NCBI RefSeq assembly: GCF_000411115.1
Contig: NZ_KE150253.1
Location: 372,001-436,000 of the forward strand
DNA from: Capnocytophaga granulosa ATCC 51502
GTDB taxonomy: Bacteria; Bacteroidota; Bacteroidia; Flavobacteriales; Flavobacteriaceae
Length of the DNA: 64,000 bases
Reading direction: 5' to 3'
Shown here: positions 1 through 8,886 of the stretch, one piece after another
Position numbering within the stretch: position 1 is the stretch's first letter
Layout of the letters: each line of letters begins with the position of its first letter
Translations under genes and position numbers: made by a program
Notes under the pieces: model-generated
Databases searched by the model: none
Told to the model about the DNA's origin: nothing
The model's input: the letters and a program-made list of their open reading frames with translations, nothing else

Positions 1-1037
1 GCGGTCAGCAACAGCAGCGTCCTATGGACAAGCGTGCCTTAGGGGTGATCAACGGACTCTTGGGAGAGGCTTTCGGTAAGCTATATGTAGAAAAATATTT
101 CCCAGCTAAGGCAAAAGAGGAGATGTTGGTACTCATCGACTACCTCAAGCGTAGTTTTGCCCAGCATATCAAAGACCTCTCTTGGATGTCTCAAGAGACT
201 AAAGAAAAGGCCTTGGTAAAGCTCAGTAAGTTTGGTGTAAAGGTAGGCTATCCCGATAAGTGGCAGGACTACTCACGCCTTGTGATAAAACCAGCTTCCC
301 AGGCGTCTTATTATGAGAATATCAGCCAAATACGTGCTTGGCGTTACCAAAAACAATTGGAAGAGGTCGGCCAAAAAGTGGATAAATCTCGCTGGAGAAT
401 GACCCCTCAGACAGTCAATGCGTATTACAATCCGATGAATAATGAGATCGTATTCCCTGCGGCCATTCTCCAGCCTCCTTTCTTTAGTTTTGATGCCGAT
501 CCTGCGGTGAACTTCGGGGGTATAGGGGCAGTAATTGGCCATGAGATGAGCCACGGCTTTGACGATAGCGGAGCAGAATACGATGGCGATGGCAACCTGA
601 AAAACTGGTGGAGTGACAAGGATAAGGAGAACTTCAAGAAGGTAACCAAGGCCTTGGCTGCTCAGTTTGATAAGTATGAGCCTGTAAAAGGACACTTTGT
701 CAATGGTACTTTCACCAGTGGAGAGAATATTGCTGACCTTGGAGGTGTCAATATCGCCTATGATGCCTTGCAGTTATACCTTAAGGAGCATGGGAAAGTA
801 GGAAAAATCAGCGGATATACCCAAAACCAACGCTTTTTCCTCTCTTGGGCAACTGTATGGCGTTCTGTAGCCAAAGAAAAACACCTTATCAATCAGGTAA
901 AAACTGACCCACACACACCTCAGTATATCCGTGCTTATGCACCACTGCTCAATATAGACGCTTGGTATAAAGCCTTTGACGTGAAAGAAGGAGACAAACT
1001 CTATAAGAAACCCGAAGAAAGAGTGAAAATATGGTAA
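1..1037 (+). CDS. M13 family metallopeptidase, C-terminal part (5' end outside window)
   Basis: The reading frame is open from base 3 and continues past the window edge, so only the last ~345 residues are present. The ATG at 24 is internal: the residues before it (GQQQQRP) match the same place in the two full paralogues at 10836 and 13866. The zinc motif HEMSH lies at about 540-554, followed by the third ligand region ENIADLGG, and the protein ends in RVKIW like its paralogues. M13 (neprilysin/PepO type) enzymes are zinc endopeptidases; the paralogues are lipoproteins, so this one is probably envelope-anchored too (inference). It is followed by a GTGAC repeat array. Confidence 0.93.
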   Translation, partial: GQQQQRPMDKRALGVINGLLGEAFGKLYVEKYFPAKAKEEMLVLIDYLKRSFAQHIKDLSWMSQETKEKALVKLSKFGVKVGYPDKWQDYSRLVIKPASQASYYENISQIRAWRYQKQLEEVGQKVDKSRWRMTPQTVNAYYNPMNNEIVFPAAILQPPFFSFDADPAVNFGGIGAVIGHEMSHGFDDSGAEYDGDGNLKNWWSDKDKENFKKVTKALAAQFDKYEPVKGHFVNGTFTSGENIADLGGVNIAYDALQLYLKEHGKVGKISGYTQNQRFFLSWATVWRSVAKEKHLINQVKTDPHTPQYIRAYAPLLNIDAWYKAFDVKEGDKLYKKPEERVKIW

Positions 1038-1120
1038 TAGTGACCAAGGACAAGTGACCAGTGACCAATAACAAATTGTGGAAAAAAAAATTATCACTTG
1101 TCACTTGTCACTTGTCACTT
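1038..1120. repeat. GTGAC/TCACTTG inverted short-repeat array
   Basis: Several AGTGACC-type units directly after the M13 stop are answered by four TCACTTG units on the other side of an A-rich stretch. A transcript through here would fold back on itself, so the array may act as a terminator. The same repeat language recurs at 15912-16068. Confidence 0.7.
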
Positions 1121-1133
1121 GTTTTTAATTTCG

Positions 1134-1141
1134 TACCTTTG
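1134..1141 (+). promoter_or_regulatory. Bacteroidota -7 box of the flavin reductase gene
   Basis: TACCTTTG fits TAnnTTTG; a CTTG that can serve as the -33 element lies 19 bases upstream, and the ATG follows 25 bases downstream. Confidence 0.6.
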
Positions 1142-1166
1142 TGTCCTAATTTAAAATTTTAATCAT

Positions 1167-1745
1167 ATGCAATCATTTTTACCCAACATGTTTTACTATG
1201 GGTTTCCTGTAGTATTACTCAGTACTGTGGATGCCAACGGAAAGGCCGACGTCACTCCTATTACTTGTACCTTTAACATAGGTACCAATGCTGTGATTGC
1301 CTTAGTGAAGCTCAACCAAGCCTATGATAATGTCATGGCAGTGCCCGAAGTGGTTTTCAACCTACCTACAGCCTCCATGTGGGAAAAGGTAGAGGCCATT
1401 GCTCCTTATACCGCCAAAGACCCCGTACCTTCACAGAAGGCTGCCAAATATACTCATACTGATGACAAGTTTGCCCTCGGAGGCTTCACCCCTCTTGCTT
1501 CCGTGAAGGTACGCCCTCCTCGTGTTGCCCAGTGTCCTATCCAGGCCGAAGCCAAAGTGGTCAATGTCAATGATCGCAACGGCTATGCCCTCATAGAACT
1601 GGAAATTGTACAAGTACATGCCGAGGATAACTTAGTCTTGGACGGCAATAAGATCAACCCACTCAACTGGGAACCGCTTATCTATAACTTCAAACACTAT
1701 TATGGCATAGGTGAACACAAAGGACTAAATTTCTCAATTAAGTAA
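1167..1745 (+). CDS. flavin reductase-like (flavoredoxin type) protein
   Basis: This 192-residue protein has the split-barrel flavin-reductase fold signature: an N-terminal strand with FPVVLLSTVDANGKADVTPI, then conserved substrate-side segments and a C-terminal LNWEPLIYNFKHYYGIGEH. Family members bind FMN and either reduce flavin with NAD(P)H or act as electron carriers in the cytoplasm; the exact partner cannot be told. It is a single-gene unit with its own -7 box and a strong hairpin after the stop. Length is normal for the family. Confidence 0.85.
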   Translation: MQSFLPNMFYYGFPVVLLSTVDANGKADVTPITCTFNIGTNAVIALVKLNQAYDNVMAVPEVVFNLPTASMWEKVEAIAPYTAKDPVPSQKAAKYTHTDDKFALGGFTPLASVKVRPPRVAQCPIQAEAKVVNVNDRNGYALIELEIVQVHAEDNLVLDGNKINPLNWEPLIYNFKHYYGIGEHKGLNFSIK

Positions 1746-1763
1746 AGAAATGAAAAATGAAAA

Positions 1764-1809
1764 GTGAATAACGAATAGTGAGTGACACTTTTCACTATTC
1801 GTTATTCAC
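1764..1809 (+). terminator. 18-bp perfect hairpin after the flavin reductase gene
   Basis: Bases 1764-1781 (GTGAATAACGAATAGTGA) are the exact reverse complement of 1792-1809, with a 10-base loop. There is no long T-run, so it may be a bidirectional or structural terminator rather than a classic one. Confidence 0.55.
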
Positions 1810-1821
1810 TATTCCTATGCT

Positions 1822-1844
1822 GGTGCGAGCTTGCAGCTCGTACC
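1822..1844. repeat. REP-like palindrome
   Basis: GGTGCGAGCT at 1822-1831 pairs with AGCTCGTACC at 1835-1844 over a 3-base loop, with one G.T pair. It lies in non-coding DNA next to repeat element A. Confidence 0.5.
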
Positions 1845-1858
1845 AATATATTAAGGAC

Positions 1859-2115
1859 TTAAGTTTCGCAAGCTCTGTAATCAACTGATTCTCAAAACAT
1901 CCCCCCTACCCCCCCCTCAAGGGGGGAGTTAGTAAGTAGTAGAGGTTCAATAAGTTATAGAAGGGAAATTTTCTAATTTAATAAACAAATTAGACCATTT
2001 CAACGCCCTTAAAGCTCCCCCTTTGGAGGGGGGTTGGGGGGAGGTTTTTACAAATAATTGTTTATCAGTTACTTGTAATTTCAATAGCAACCTAAAAACA
2101 ACTTGCGAAACTTAA
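1859..2115. repeat. MITE-like element, copy A
   Basis: The 257-bp element is bounded by a perfect 14-bp inverted repeat (TTAAGTTTCGCAAG at 1859 and its complement at 2102). Inside are runs of C and G that pair (around 1901-1927 and 2016-2044). Both arms align, in reverse orientation, with the ends of a second copy at 23671-24202. It has no coding capacity. It fills most of the 490-bp gap between the flavin reductase and the M1 peptidase. Confidence 0.7.
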
Positions 2116-2211
2116 ATTAAGGACTTACAGTTTGCGCCAGCTTACTTAACCCCTCCGACTTTTTAATAAACTGAGTAATTGACAATTGACAATTAACAAT
2201 TAAAAAAGTCG

Positions 2212-2219
2212 TATATTTG
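2212..2219 (+). promoter_or_regulatory. -7 box of the M1 aminopeptidase gene
   Basis: TATATTTG fits TAnnTTTG and sits 18 bases before the ATG. It follows a short TTGACAATTAACAATT repeat tract. Confidence 0.6.
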
Positions 2220-2237
2220 CGCATTTAATATTCTTAT

Positions 2238-4712
2238 ATGAAGAAAATACTTCTATTAGCACTGGGCCTCATGGCTACAGGCTATACACATGCGCAAACC
2301 GATACCTCTGGTAGAACCCTCTATCGTGCTACCCCTGAAAAGAAAACCGCCCTAAAGCATACCAAGCTCAAGGTGGATTTCAATTTCTCTAATCAAACCC
2401 TTGGCGGGGAAGAATGGCTCACAGCCGCTCCTTTCTTCTATCCCTCTGATAGCCTTATCCTTGATGCCAAGGCTATGCTTATCCACAAGGTTGCCCTTGA
2501 CGACCAAGGCAAGCAGCAACCCCTTACCTATAGCTATAAGAATGATGTGCTGCGTATCAAACTCCCCAAAATATATAAAAAAGGAGAAACCTATACAGTG
2601 TATATAAAATATACCGCTCAGCCTGAGAAGGTAACCGATAAGGGAAGCCTTGCTATTACCGATACCAAGGGGCTTTACTTTGTCAATCCCGAAAACGATC
2701 CTCAAGGGCCTATGCGCCAAGTATGGACACAAGGCGAGTCCGAAAGCTCCTCCTGCTGGTTCCCAACAATAGATAAGCCCAACCAAAAGACTACCCAAGA
2801 GATCGAGATGACCGTACCCGATAGCTTCGTGACCCTCTCCAACGGGCTACTGAAAAGCTCCCAGAAAAAGGGCGACCTACGTACCGACCATTGGGTAATG
2901 GATAAGCCGCATGCCCCATATCTTTTCTTTATGGGAGCGGGCGAATTTGCCGTTGTGAAGGATACACCTTGGCGTGGAAGAGTGCCTGTGGAATACTATG
3001 TAGAGAAGAAATACGAACCCCTTGCCAAGCGAATTTTCGGTAATACCTCCCAGATGTTGACTTTCTTCTCTGAGCGTTTCGGCTATGACTATCCATGGGC
3101 AAAATACGCACAGATGATTGTCCGTGACTTTGTCACTGGTGCTATGGAGAATACCACTGCCGTAAGCCATGCCGAGAGTGCTTACCAAAGCGCTGATGCC
3201 CTCAATGACCAAAATTATTGGGAACCAATCATCGCCCATGAGCTAGCACACCACTGGTTTGGTGATTTGGTAACCACTGAAAGCTGGGCTAATATTACGG
3301 TCAATGAGTCCTTTGCCAACTATAGCGAATACCTTTGGCTCGACCATAAGTATGGAAGGGATGAGGCAGACTATCACCTAAGCAACAATACCTTACAGTA
3401 CCTACATCGCGAAGATGATTTTCTAAAGAACTTAGTGCGCTTTGGCTACGATGTCCGTGATGATGTCTTTGACCTTGTCTCCTATAACAAGGGGGGCGCT
3501 ATCCTACACATGCTCCGCCGCTACCTTGGTGATGAGGCATTTTTCCAAGGAATTACCGACTATCTCAAAAGCAATGAATATGGCACTGGCGAAGCTCACC
3601 AATTGCGCCTATCCTTTGAGAAGATAAGCGGAAAAGACCTTAGTTGGTTTTTCAATCAGTGGTATTTTGGAAATGGAAATCCTAAAGTAGAGGTAGAAAA
3701 ACAATATGATGCCTCCCAAAAGCAACTGACAGTTAAGATACGCCAAACACAAGAGGAAAAACTATATTTCCAATTTCCTTTGGATATAGATATTTACCTT
3801 AGTGGCAAAGCTACTCGCCATACCGTATGGGTGAGTGCAAGAGGGGAAAATACCTTTACTTTCCCAGCGAATAAAGACCCAGAGTTGGTCAACATCAATC
3901 CAGAGGGGGTAATTGTCATGGAAGAAGAGTATCTCAAGAGTGTCAAGGAACTCCTCTACCAAGTGCAACATGCCCCTGAGCTAAAGAGCCGTATGCAGGC
4001 CATTACCTCACTTGGGGAGAACGAAGGCAAGGAAGTGCTTTTAGCAGCCCTCCGTGATCCTTACTTTAAGGTGCGTAACATCGCCTTGGAGCGCCTCTCT
4101 GACTTTTCTTTGAACAAAAAAGAATTGGCACAGGTCGAAAAAATAGCTACTTCCGATCCCAGCAACATAGTCAAATCAGCAGCTATATGGGTTCTGTCAA
4201 GCTCCAAAGAGAACAAACGCTATACCGCACTCTATGAGAAAGCACTGACCACCCCTTCGGGAGCCGTGAAGAATGCAGCGCTCAATGCCATAGCCCATAC
4301 CAACCCTAAGCGCGCTAAGGATTTCTTGGAAAAGGCCGATCCAAAGGAACTTGAGATAGACCAACTCGCAGGCCTTACAGGAGTGATTGCCGATAATAAG
4401 ATGACACAGTATCTCCCTACCCTGATGCCTTATTTGGTTAATTACCCATTCCTTGAAGAGGACAATCCTGAAATAGCTGCCGATTTCAAAAAAGCCTACC
4501 TATGGGCAATGAGCTTGGATAACAAGAATCTAGTAGAACAAATGCAAAAAGCCTACAAGGATTTTACCCAAGAAGAGAACGGAGATAAGGCCAAACAAGC
4601 CCTTTGGAAAGTCATAGACGAAGGTATTGCTCAAAAGAAAAAACTCCCTGATACCGCTACTATAAAGGAGCAAATCAAAATGCTGGAGGAGCTTAAGAGT
4701 AAGATAAAGTAA
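2238..4712 (+). CDS. M1 family metallopeptidase (aminopeptidase N-like)
   Basis: This 824-residue exported zinc aminopeptidase starts with a Sec signal peptide (MKKILLLALG...THAQ, cleavage near residue 20). The substrate-binding GAMEN motif is at residues 301-305, and the zinc site HELAH at 334-338 with the third ligand Glu357 eighteen residues on, as the family requires. The C-terminal third (about 570-800) is helical and HEAT-repeat-like, longer than a minimal M1 enzyme. It should trim N-terminal residues from peptides in the periplasm or at the surface, which suits an amino-acid-consuming flavobacterium. The stop overlaps the start of the RhuM-like gene by one base, so the two are probably translated from one mRNA. 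Confidence 0.95.
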   Translation: MKKILLLALGLMATGYTHAQTDTSGRTLYRATPEKKTALKHTKLKVDFNFSNQTLGGEEWLTAAPFFYPSDSLILDAKAMLIHKVALDDQGKQQPLTYSYKNDVLRIKLPKIYKKGETYTVYIKYTAQPEKVTDKGSLAITDTKGLYFVNPENDPQGPMRQVWTQGESESSSCWFPTIDKPNQKTTQEIEMTVPDSFVTLSNGLLKSSQKKGDLRTDHWVMDKPHAPYLFFMGAGEFAVVKDTPWRGRVPVEYYVEKKYEPLAKRIFGNTSQMLTFFSERFGYDYPWAKYAQMIVRDFVTGAMENTTAVSHAESAYQSADALNDQNYWEPIIAHELAHHWFGDLVTTESWANITVNESFANYSEYLWLDHKYGRDEADYHLSNNTLQYLHREDDFLKNLVRFGYDVRDDVFDLVSYNKGGAILHMLRRYLGDEAFFQGITDYLKSNEYGTGEAHQLRLSFEKISGKDLSWFFNQWYFGNGNPKVEVEKQYDASQKQLTVKIRQTQEEKLYFQFPLDIDIYLSGKATRHTVWVSARGENTFTFPANKDPELVNINPEGVIVMEEEYLKSVKELLYQVQHAPELKSRMQAITSLGENEGKEVLLAALRDPYFKVRNIALERLSDFSLNKKELAQVEKIATSDPSNIVKSAAIWVLSSSKENKRYTALYEKALTTPSGAVKNAALNAIAHTNPKRAKDFLEKADPKELEIDQLAGLTGVIADNKMTQYLPTLMPYLVNYPFLEEDNPEIAADFKKAYLWAMSLDNKNLVEQMQKAYKDFTQEENGDKAKQALWKVIDEGIAQKKKLPDTATIKEQIKMLEELKSKIK

Positions 4713-5722
4713 TGATGAAAGCCAATAATGACCAAATGCTCATCTATCAATCTGAAGATGGGAGTATCAAAATAGATGTTCGTTTTGAACAAGACACTGT
4801 CTGGCTAACCCAAGCTCAGATGTGTATGCTCTTTGGACGAGATAAGTCCACAATTTCCAGACATATAAAGAACGTATTCGAAGAGGGAGAGTTGGATATC
4901 TCATCAGTTGTTGCAGAATATGCAACAACTGCCACCGATGGGAAAGTTTACCAAGTAGATTATTATAATCTTGATGTCATTATTTCTGTAGGTTATCGAG
5001 TAAAATCTCAGCAAGGTACCCAGTTCCGTATTTGGGCAACCCAGCGACTAAAAGAATATATTATCAAGGGATTTGTCCTAAATGATGAGCGGTTTAAGAC
5101 AGGATCGTCTTATAACTACTTTAAAGAACTCTTAGGGCGTATCCGTGAAATACGTCTGTCAGAAAAGCTCTTTTATCAACAAATAAAGGACATTTATGCT
5201 ACCAGTATTGATTATAACCCTTCGGATAAAATGACAATAGCATTTTATAAGGAGATACAAAACAAGTTGCTTTGGGCAGTAAGTGGTAAGACAGCTGCTG
5301 AATTGCTTTTCTATCGTGCCAATGCGCAACTTCCTATGATGGGACTAACCTCTACAGAAAAAGAAGGAAAAGTAACTAAATCTGATGCTCTTATCGGAAA
5401 AAACTACTTAAATGAAGAGGAAATTACTATGCTGAAACTCATTGTAGAACAGTTCCTTGCCTATGCAGAGGCACAGGCACTGGCTGAGAAGCCCATGTAT
5501 ATGCGAGACTGGATACAGAAACTCCGCTTGGTACTTACTATGAACGAGAAGAATATTCTTGAACATGCAGGTACTATCTCTCACGAATTAGCCGTAGAGA
5601 AAGCAACTCAAGAATATACACGCTATAAGGAACATCAACGAGAGATAGAACATTTTCAGAGCATTAAGCAATTGGATCAGGATATCAAGCATATAATAAC
5701 AAGTAATAAAAGGGGAAAATAG
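4712..5722 (+). CDS. RhuM family (virulence RhuM) protein
   Basis: This 336-residue protein matches the RhuM family: an N-terminal winged-helix-like part (VWLTQAQMCMLFGRDKSTIS, residues ~28-47), the middle YNLDVIISVGYRVKSQQG segment, then a long helical C-terminus. RhuM was named in Salmonella pathogenicity island 3, but family members are widespread and often lie near defence or Fic genes; the biochemical role is not known. The start overlaps the M1 stop codon (TAATGATG), and a second ATG three bases later is equally possible. Confidence 0.85.
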   Translation: MMKANNDQMLIYQSEDGSIKIDVRFEQDTVWLTQAQMCMLFGRDKSTISRHIKNVFEEGELDISSVVAEYATTATDGKVYQVDYYNLDVIISVGYRVKSQQGTQFRIWATQRLKEYIIKGFVLNDERFKTGSSYNYFKELLGRIREIRLSEKLFYQQIKDIYATSIDYNPSDKMTIAFYKEIQNKLLWAVSGKTAAELLFYRANAQLPMMGLTSTEKEGKVTKSDALIGKNYLNEEEITMLKLIVEQFLAYAEAQALAEKPMYMRDWIQKLRLVLTMNEKNILEHAGTISHELAVEKATQEYTRYKEHQREIEHFQSIKQLDQDIKHIITSNKRGK

Positions 5723-5746
5723 CCGTCAACAAATATAATAAAACAA

Positions 5747-6298
5747 ATGAAAACACTTCACACTACACGTCTTTTGCTTCGTCCTTGGGAAGTTTCCGAT
5801 GCCCAGGCGCTATATATACAAGCACATAACCCTATTATAGGCAAAAGGTGTGGTTGGATGCCCCACAAAAGTGTAGAAGAGAGCCGAGAGATCATTGAAA
5901 AAGTACTTCGCAAACCTCACTCTTTCGCTATTTGCCTATCTGATAACACCCTTATAGGGAGTATCAGCTTGCTTTTTCAAGGAGAAAGCCTACTTTTTCA
6001 AGGAGAAAGTAGGCTCTCTGTAGGTGAAAATGAAGCCGAAATAGGTTATTGGTTAGGAGAAGACTTTTGGGGCAAAGGGTATATGACAGAAGCTGCATTA
6101 CAAATTATACGCTATGCCTTTGAGGAGTTGTCTCTTACTCAGTTGTGGGCGGGTATATACAAGGAAAATATAGCCTCACAGCGGGTTATTGAAAAATGCG
6201 GTTTTCGCTATCATCATACCCTTGAAGATTTCTTGTTCCCACTAATAGGGGAGCGACATACGGTCTTGGTATATACACTTCAAAAAGATATGCAGTAA
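5747..6298 (+). CDS. GNAT family N-acetyltransferase (RimJ/RimL type)
   Basis: This 183-residue protein starts TTRLLLRPWEVSDAQALY like RimJ/RimL acetyltransferases and carries the acetyl-CoA loop region IGYWLGEDFWGKGYMTEA (about 98-115) and the closing NIASQRVIEKCGFRYH. It probably acetylates a protein or small amine; the substrate is unknown. An in-frame 21-bp tandem duplication (SLLFQGE twice, about residues 74-88) lies between two strands before the cofactor loop, and the DNA there also forms a 10-bp palindrome. Cytoplasmic. Confidence 0.85.
   Translation: MKTLHTTRLLLRPWEVSDAQALYIQAHNPIIGKRCGWMPHKSVEESREIIEKVLRKPHSFAICLSDNTLIGSISLLFQGESLLFQGESRLSVGENEAEIGYWLGEDFWGKGYMTEAALQIIRYAFEELSLTQLWAGIYKENIASQRVIEKCGFRYHHTLEDFLFPLIGERHTVLVYTLQKDMQ
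5972..6015. repeat. 21-bp tandem duplication with overlapping palindrome inside the GNAT gene
   Basis: CTTTTTCAAGGAGAAAG occurs at 5972-5988 and again at 5993-6009. AGCCTACTTT at 5987-5996 pairs with AAAGTAGGCT at 6006-6015. The duplication keeps frame (7 residues). Confidence 0.75.
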
Positions 6299-6324
6299 TC
6301 CAGTTTTAGATTAAAGGTGATATA

Positions 6325-6912
6325 ATGAAAACAGTTCTTTTATTAATTTTTTCAGCTATAACTTTGTGTGGTAAATCTCAAACTATACAAAGTAAATTAG
6401 ACTATTGTGCTATTTTTATCCCTGATGAAAACTACAAAGATTATTGTATTGAGGACTATAAAGCACATCATAAAGCGTTTATAATGACAGAGAAAAAGCT
6501 CTTGAATGATGAGCTGAAAATCTTCAGTTATTCTGATTGCGAAATAATCTTTGACAATGATCCCAAATGCAGTTTTACAAAGGCTTTAGAAAAGAAGTTG
6601 AAGCCCTTAGAGAATATTGAAATTCAGTTCAATGGGAAATCTATCATTATTGATACTACCTTTATAGAGCTGGGCACAGAGAAGATGATTCCCTACAAGG
6701 TAAAATATCAGAAAAAGAAAAAAGAAACCCTAATGAAGCTTACCTTTGAGAATTTTTTATGGACATCAGCAGGGGGATTTCATCGCTATGATGTTTATTT
6801 GGTAGCTAAGAATGACCAATTAACAGTATCTAAGATAAAGGCTTTTTATATTTCAAAAGAGTTTGACAGCTATGGCAAAGAGCAAACAGTGGTGATTTAC
6901 CCTACAAAGTGA
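6325..6912 (+). CDS. hypothetical exported protein
   Basis: I do not recognise this 195-residue protein. It begins with a plausible signal peptide (MKTVLLLIFSAITLCGKSQ, cleavage near residue 19), has three cysteines in the first half of the mature part (LDYCAIF, DYCIED, YSDCEI) and a possible fourth (KCSF), and is rich in Lys and aromatic residues, consistent with a small secreted or periplasmic beta-rich protein. It lies 26 bases after the GNAT gene and may share its transcript. Confidence 0.65.
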   Translation: MKTVLLLIFSAITLCGKSQTIQSKLDYCAIFIPDENYKDYCIEDYKAHHKAFIMTEKKLLNDELKIFSYSDCEIIFDNDPKCSFTKALEKKLKPLENIEIQFNGKSIIIDTTFIELGTEKMIPYKVKYQKKKKETLMKLTFENFLWTSAGGFHRYDVYLVAKNDQLTVSKIKAFYISKEFDSYGKEQTVVIYPTK

Positions 6913-7044
6913 GACGTATACAACAAATATTAGAGTTATTAATCATTGAACATTATGTATTTTGCAAACACTTGGCACAAAAGTTTTAATTTTGTAATCA
7001 CTCCTTAGGAGTTTGAAAATGGTTTTCAGTAGAGATGATTATGA

Positions 7045-7161
7045 GTTTGTAACAGTCAAGCAGAACAATTGCTTAAACCCGATTTTTGGATTTCCGATAA
7101 GGCAAAGGAGCAAGTAGGGAAGAACTATTACTTACAGCAAACAGGATTGGTGCTTGTTTAA
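7045..7161 (+). pseudogene. decayed gene fragment in the gap before kptA
   Basis: One frame reads as a plausible protein tail (AEQLLKPDFWISDKAKEQVG...LQQTGLVLV, stop at 7159-7161), but it is cut upstream by a stop codon at 7042-7044 and has no start codon or ribosome-binding context. The rest of 6913-7209 shows nothing else that I can support. The family is unknown to me. Confidence 0.35.
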
Positions 7162-7209
7162 AAGATATTAGGGGTTAGTGTAAATACATCTTACATGTTA
7201 AAATATAAC

Positions 7210-7278
7210 TAAAAAAGCGTGCAAAAAAGCCTGAAAAGCGCGCAAAAAGCGTGCAAAAAGCCCGCAAAGCGCGCAAAA
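7210..7278 (+). repeat. tandem AAAAAGCGYGC repeats ahead of kptA
   Basis: About six degenerate 9-12-bp units of the form A(3-6)GCGYGC or A(5)GCCYGC stand in a row directly before the kptA start. In one frame they read through into KptA as a Lys/Ala-rich extension. Confidence 0.7.
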
Positions 7279-7287
7279 CATAGAATA

Positions 7288-7842
7288 ATGTCTAAAGAAG
7301 AAAAGTATAAAAAAGAGAGCAAATTCCTCAGTTTGGTATTGCGACACCACCCTGAGGCAATTGGTATTACCCTCGATGCACATGGTTGGGCTGAGGTAAA
7401 TGTGCTCATTAAGCATATGAAGCGTAAATTCCCAGTGTTCAGCCTTAAAATGTTGGAAGAAATCGTCGCTACCGATAGCAAACAGCGGTATGCTTTTAGC
7501 GAGGATAACACAAAAATACGCGCCAATCAGGGACATTCGATTACTGTAGAGTTAGAATTATTGCCCCAAATACCCCCCGAATGTTTGTACCACGGTACTG
7601 CCAGCAGATTTGTAGAGAGCATTCTCAAAAGCGGACTCCAAAAGCAAACACGCCAGTATGTACACCTTAGCACTGATATAGAAACAGCCACTAAGGTAGG
7701 AAGCCGACATGGCAGCCCTATAATTTTTAAAGTAAATACAATGGCAATGTACAAGGAAGGTTTTACTTTCTACCTCTCCGCCAATGGAGTATGGCTTACG
7801 GATAAGGTACCACCAAAGTTTTTAGAGTTAGTTGAGTCGTAG
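7288..7842 (+). CDS. kptA: RNA 2'-phosphotransferase KptA/Tpt1
   Basis: This 184-residue protein has the Tpt1/KptA hallmarks: KFLSLVLRHHPE near the N-terminus, HGW, the NAD-site segment PECLYHGTASRF, HLSTDIETATKVGSRHG and the closing FYLSANGVWLTDKVPPKFL. The family transfers an internal RNA 2'-phosphate to NAD+, giving ADP-ribose 1'',2''-cyclic phosphate. Its bacterial role is uncertain; RNA repair or damage control are possibilities. I chose MSKEEKYKK at 7288 because it gives the normal family length; an upstream ATG at 7219 would add 23 Lys/Ala-rich residues encoded by the repeat array. A short GAGGC/GCCTC hairpin follows the stop. Confidence 0.93.
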   Translation: MSKEEKYKKESKFLSLVLRHHPEAIGITLDAHGWAEVNVLIKHMKRKFPVFSLKMLEEIVATDSKQRYAFSEDNTKIRANQGHSITVELELLPQIPPECLYHGTASRFVESILKSGLQKQTRQYVHLSTDIETATKVGSRHGSPIIFKVNTMAMYKEGFTFYLSANGVWLTDKVPPKFLELVES

Positions 7843-7889
7843 CATATTAGGTAAGTGAGGCAAATTGCCTCCAAAAGTATAAAAAATAG

Positions 7890-8846
7890 ATGATAAAAAT
7901 GAGAAAAATTGTATTGACCCTACTTTCTTTGGCGGCTATAGCCTGCCAAGAGAAGAAAGCCCCCACTACAGCAGCGGCGGGAACGCCACAAGAGGCTCAA
8001 GAAAAAGCCGCACCAACGCTGACCTATTCTAACTTAGTAGATACGCCTACTCAAGAAAAAGTACAGCAAGCCCTTACTGCAGCTGGGATATCAGCGCAGC
8101 ATGTCGCTGCTTTCTTAGAGAGTGTAGCTCTCTTTAACCAAACCGCTGGAGCGAAAGCAAACCTTGTCCCAGAGGGCTTTGTAACTATTGATAGCCTACT
8201 GCCCAAGTATGATGAGGTAGCCATACAAACCGACTGGATGGCCAAATACCCTGCCTTTCAGGGGTATAACTGCCGCTTGACTTCCTTTACCCTTTTGCGT
8301 GATTTGATTGCTTTTCCTGATAAGAAGTTTGCCAGCAAGGGAGAGGACGAAGTACTCTTTATAGATCGTGAGTCCTTGCGCAATGCCCCTAAAAAGCTCT
8401 TTACCTCAGCAGAGGAAAACGACTTTTTTGCGCTTTTTACCGAAGTGCCTACCACCAATACCAAGGATATCAATACCCATTTGCAAACCATGCAACGTGC
8501 TTGGAAAGAGCGGGGTATCACTTTCCGCTATAAGGGAGACCCTACCAAGGCATCGCTTATCTCGGCTGTTTTCCATTCTCAAATCACCCCAGAGGAGAAT
8601 ATGCTCTTTGTGGGGCATGTGGGAGTGTTGGTACCTTATGAGGGCAAACTCCTTTTCATAGAGAAACTTGCCTTCCAAGAACCCTACCAAGCCATTATCT
8701 TTGCCAACCGTACCGAGCTAAGCGATTACCTGATGAACCGTTACGATGTGGAATGGGAGCAGCCCAATGCGGTTCCCTTTATCATGGAGAACGACTCCCT
8801 GATGGACGGCTATCGCCCCAACCCGTATAAAGAAAATAAAAAATAA
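7890..8846 (+). CDS. DUF4300 family lipoprotein
   Basis: This 318-residue lipoprotein has a short signal peptide ending in AAIAC and continues CQEKKAPTT. The body carries features I associate with DUF4300: YNCRLTSFTLLRDLI, a GEDEVLFIDRESL segment and HVGVLVPYEGKLLFIEKLAF. The function of the family is unknown. The EKK after the lipid Cys is not a clear surface-export signal. It is followed 40 bases later by another lipoprotein gene. Confidence 0.75.
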   Translation: MIKMRKIVLTLLSLAAIACQEKKAPTTAAAGTPQEAQEKAAPTLTYSNLVDTPTQEKVQQALTAAGISAQHVAAFLESVALFNQTAGAKANLVPEGFVTIDSLLPKYDEVAIQTDWMAKYPAFQGYNCRLTSFTLLRDLIAFPDKKFASKGEDEVLFIDRESLRNAPKKLFTSAEENDFFALFTEVPTTNTKDINTHLQTMQRAWKERGITFRYKGDPTKASLISAVFHSQITPEENMLFVGHVGVLVPYEGKLLFIEKLAFQEPYQAIIFANRTELSDYLMNRYDVEWEQPNAVPFIMENDSLMDGYRPNPYKENKK

Positions 8847-8886
8847 AAGCTAAAAAGTAAAAGGTACTTCCTAATTCCTGACTACT

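Noticed and set aside
273..695. Antisense open frames within the M13, SusC, carB and polA genes
   Set aside because: They mirror strong genes, have no promoter or domain and follow the codon bias of the sense strand.
5972..6015. Insertion scar of a mobile element in the GNAT gene
   Set aside because: It is only a 21-bp in-frame tandem duplication with no flanking element.
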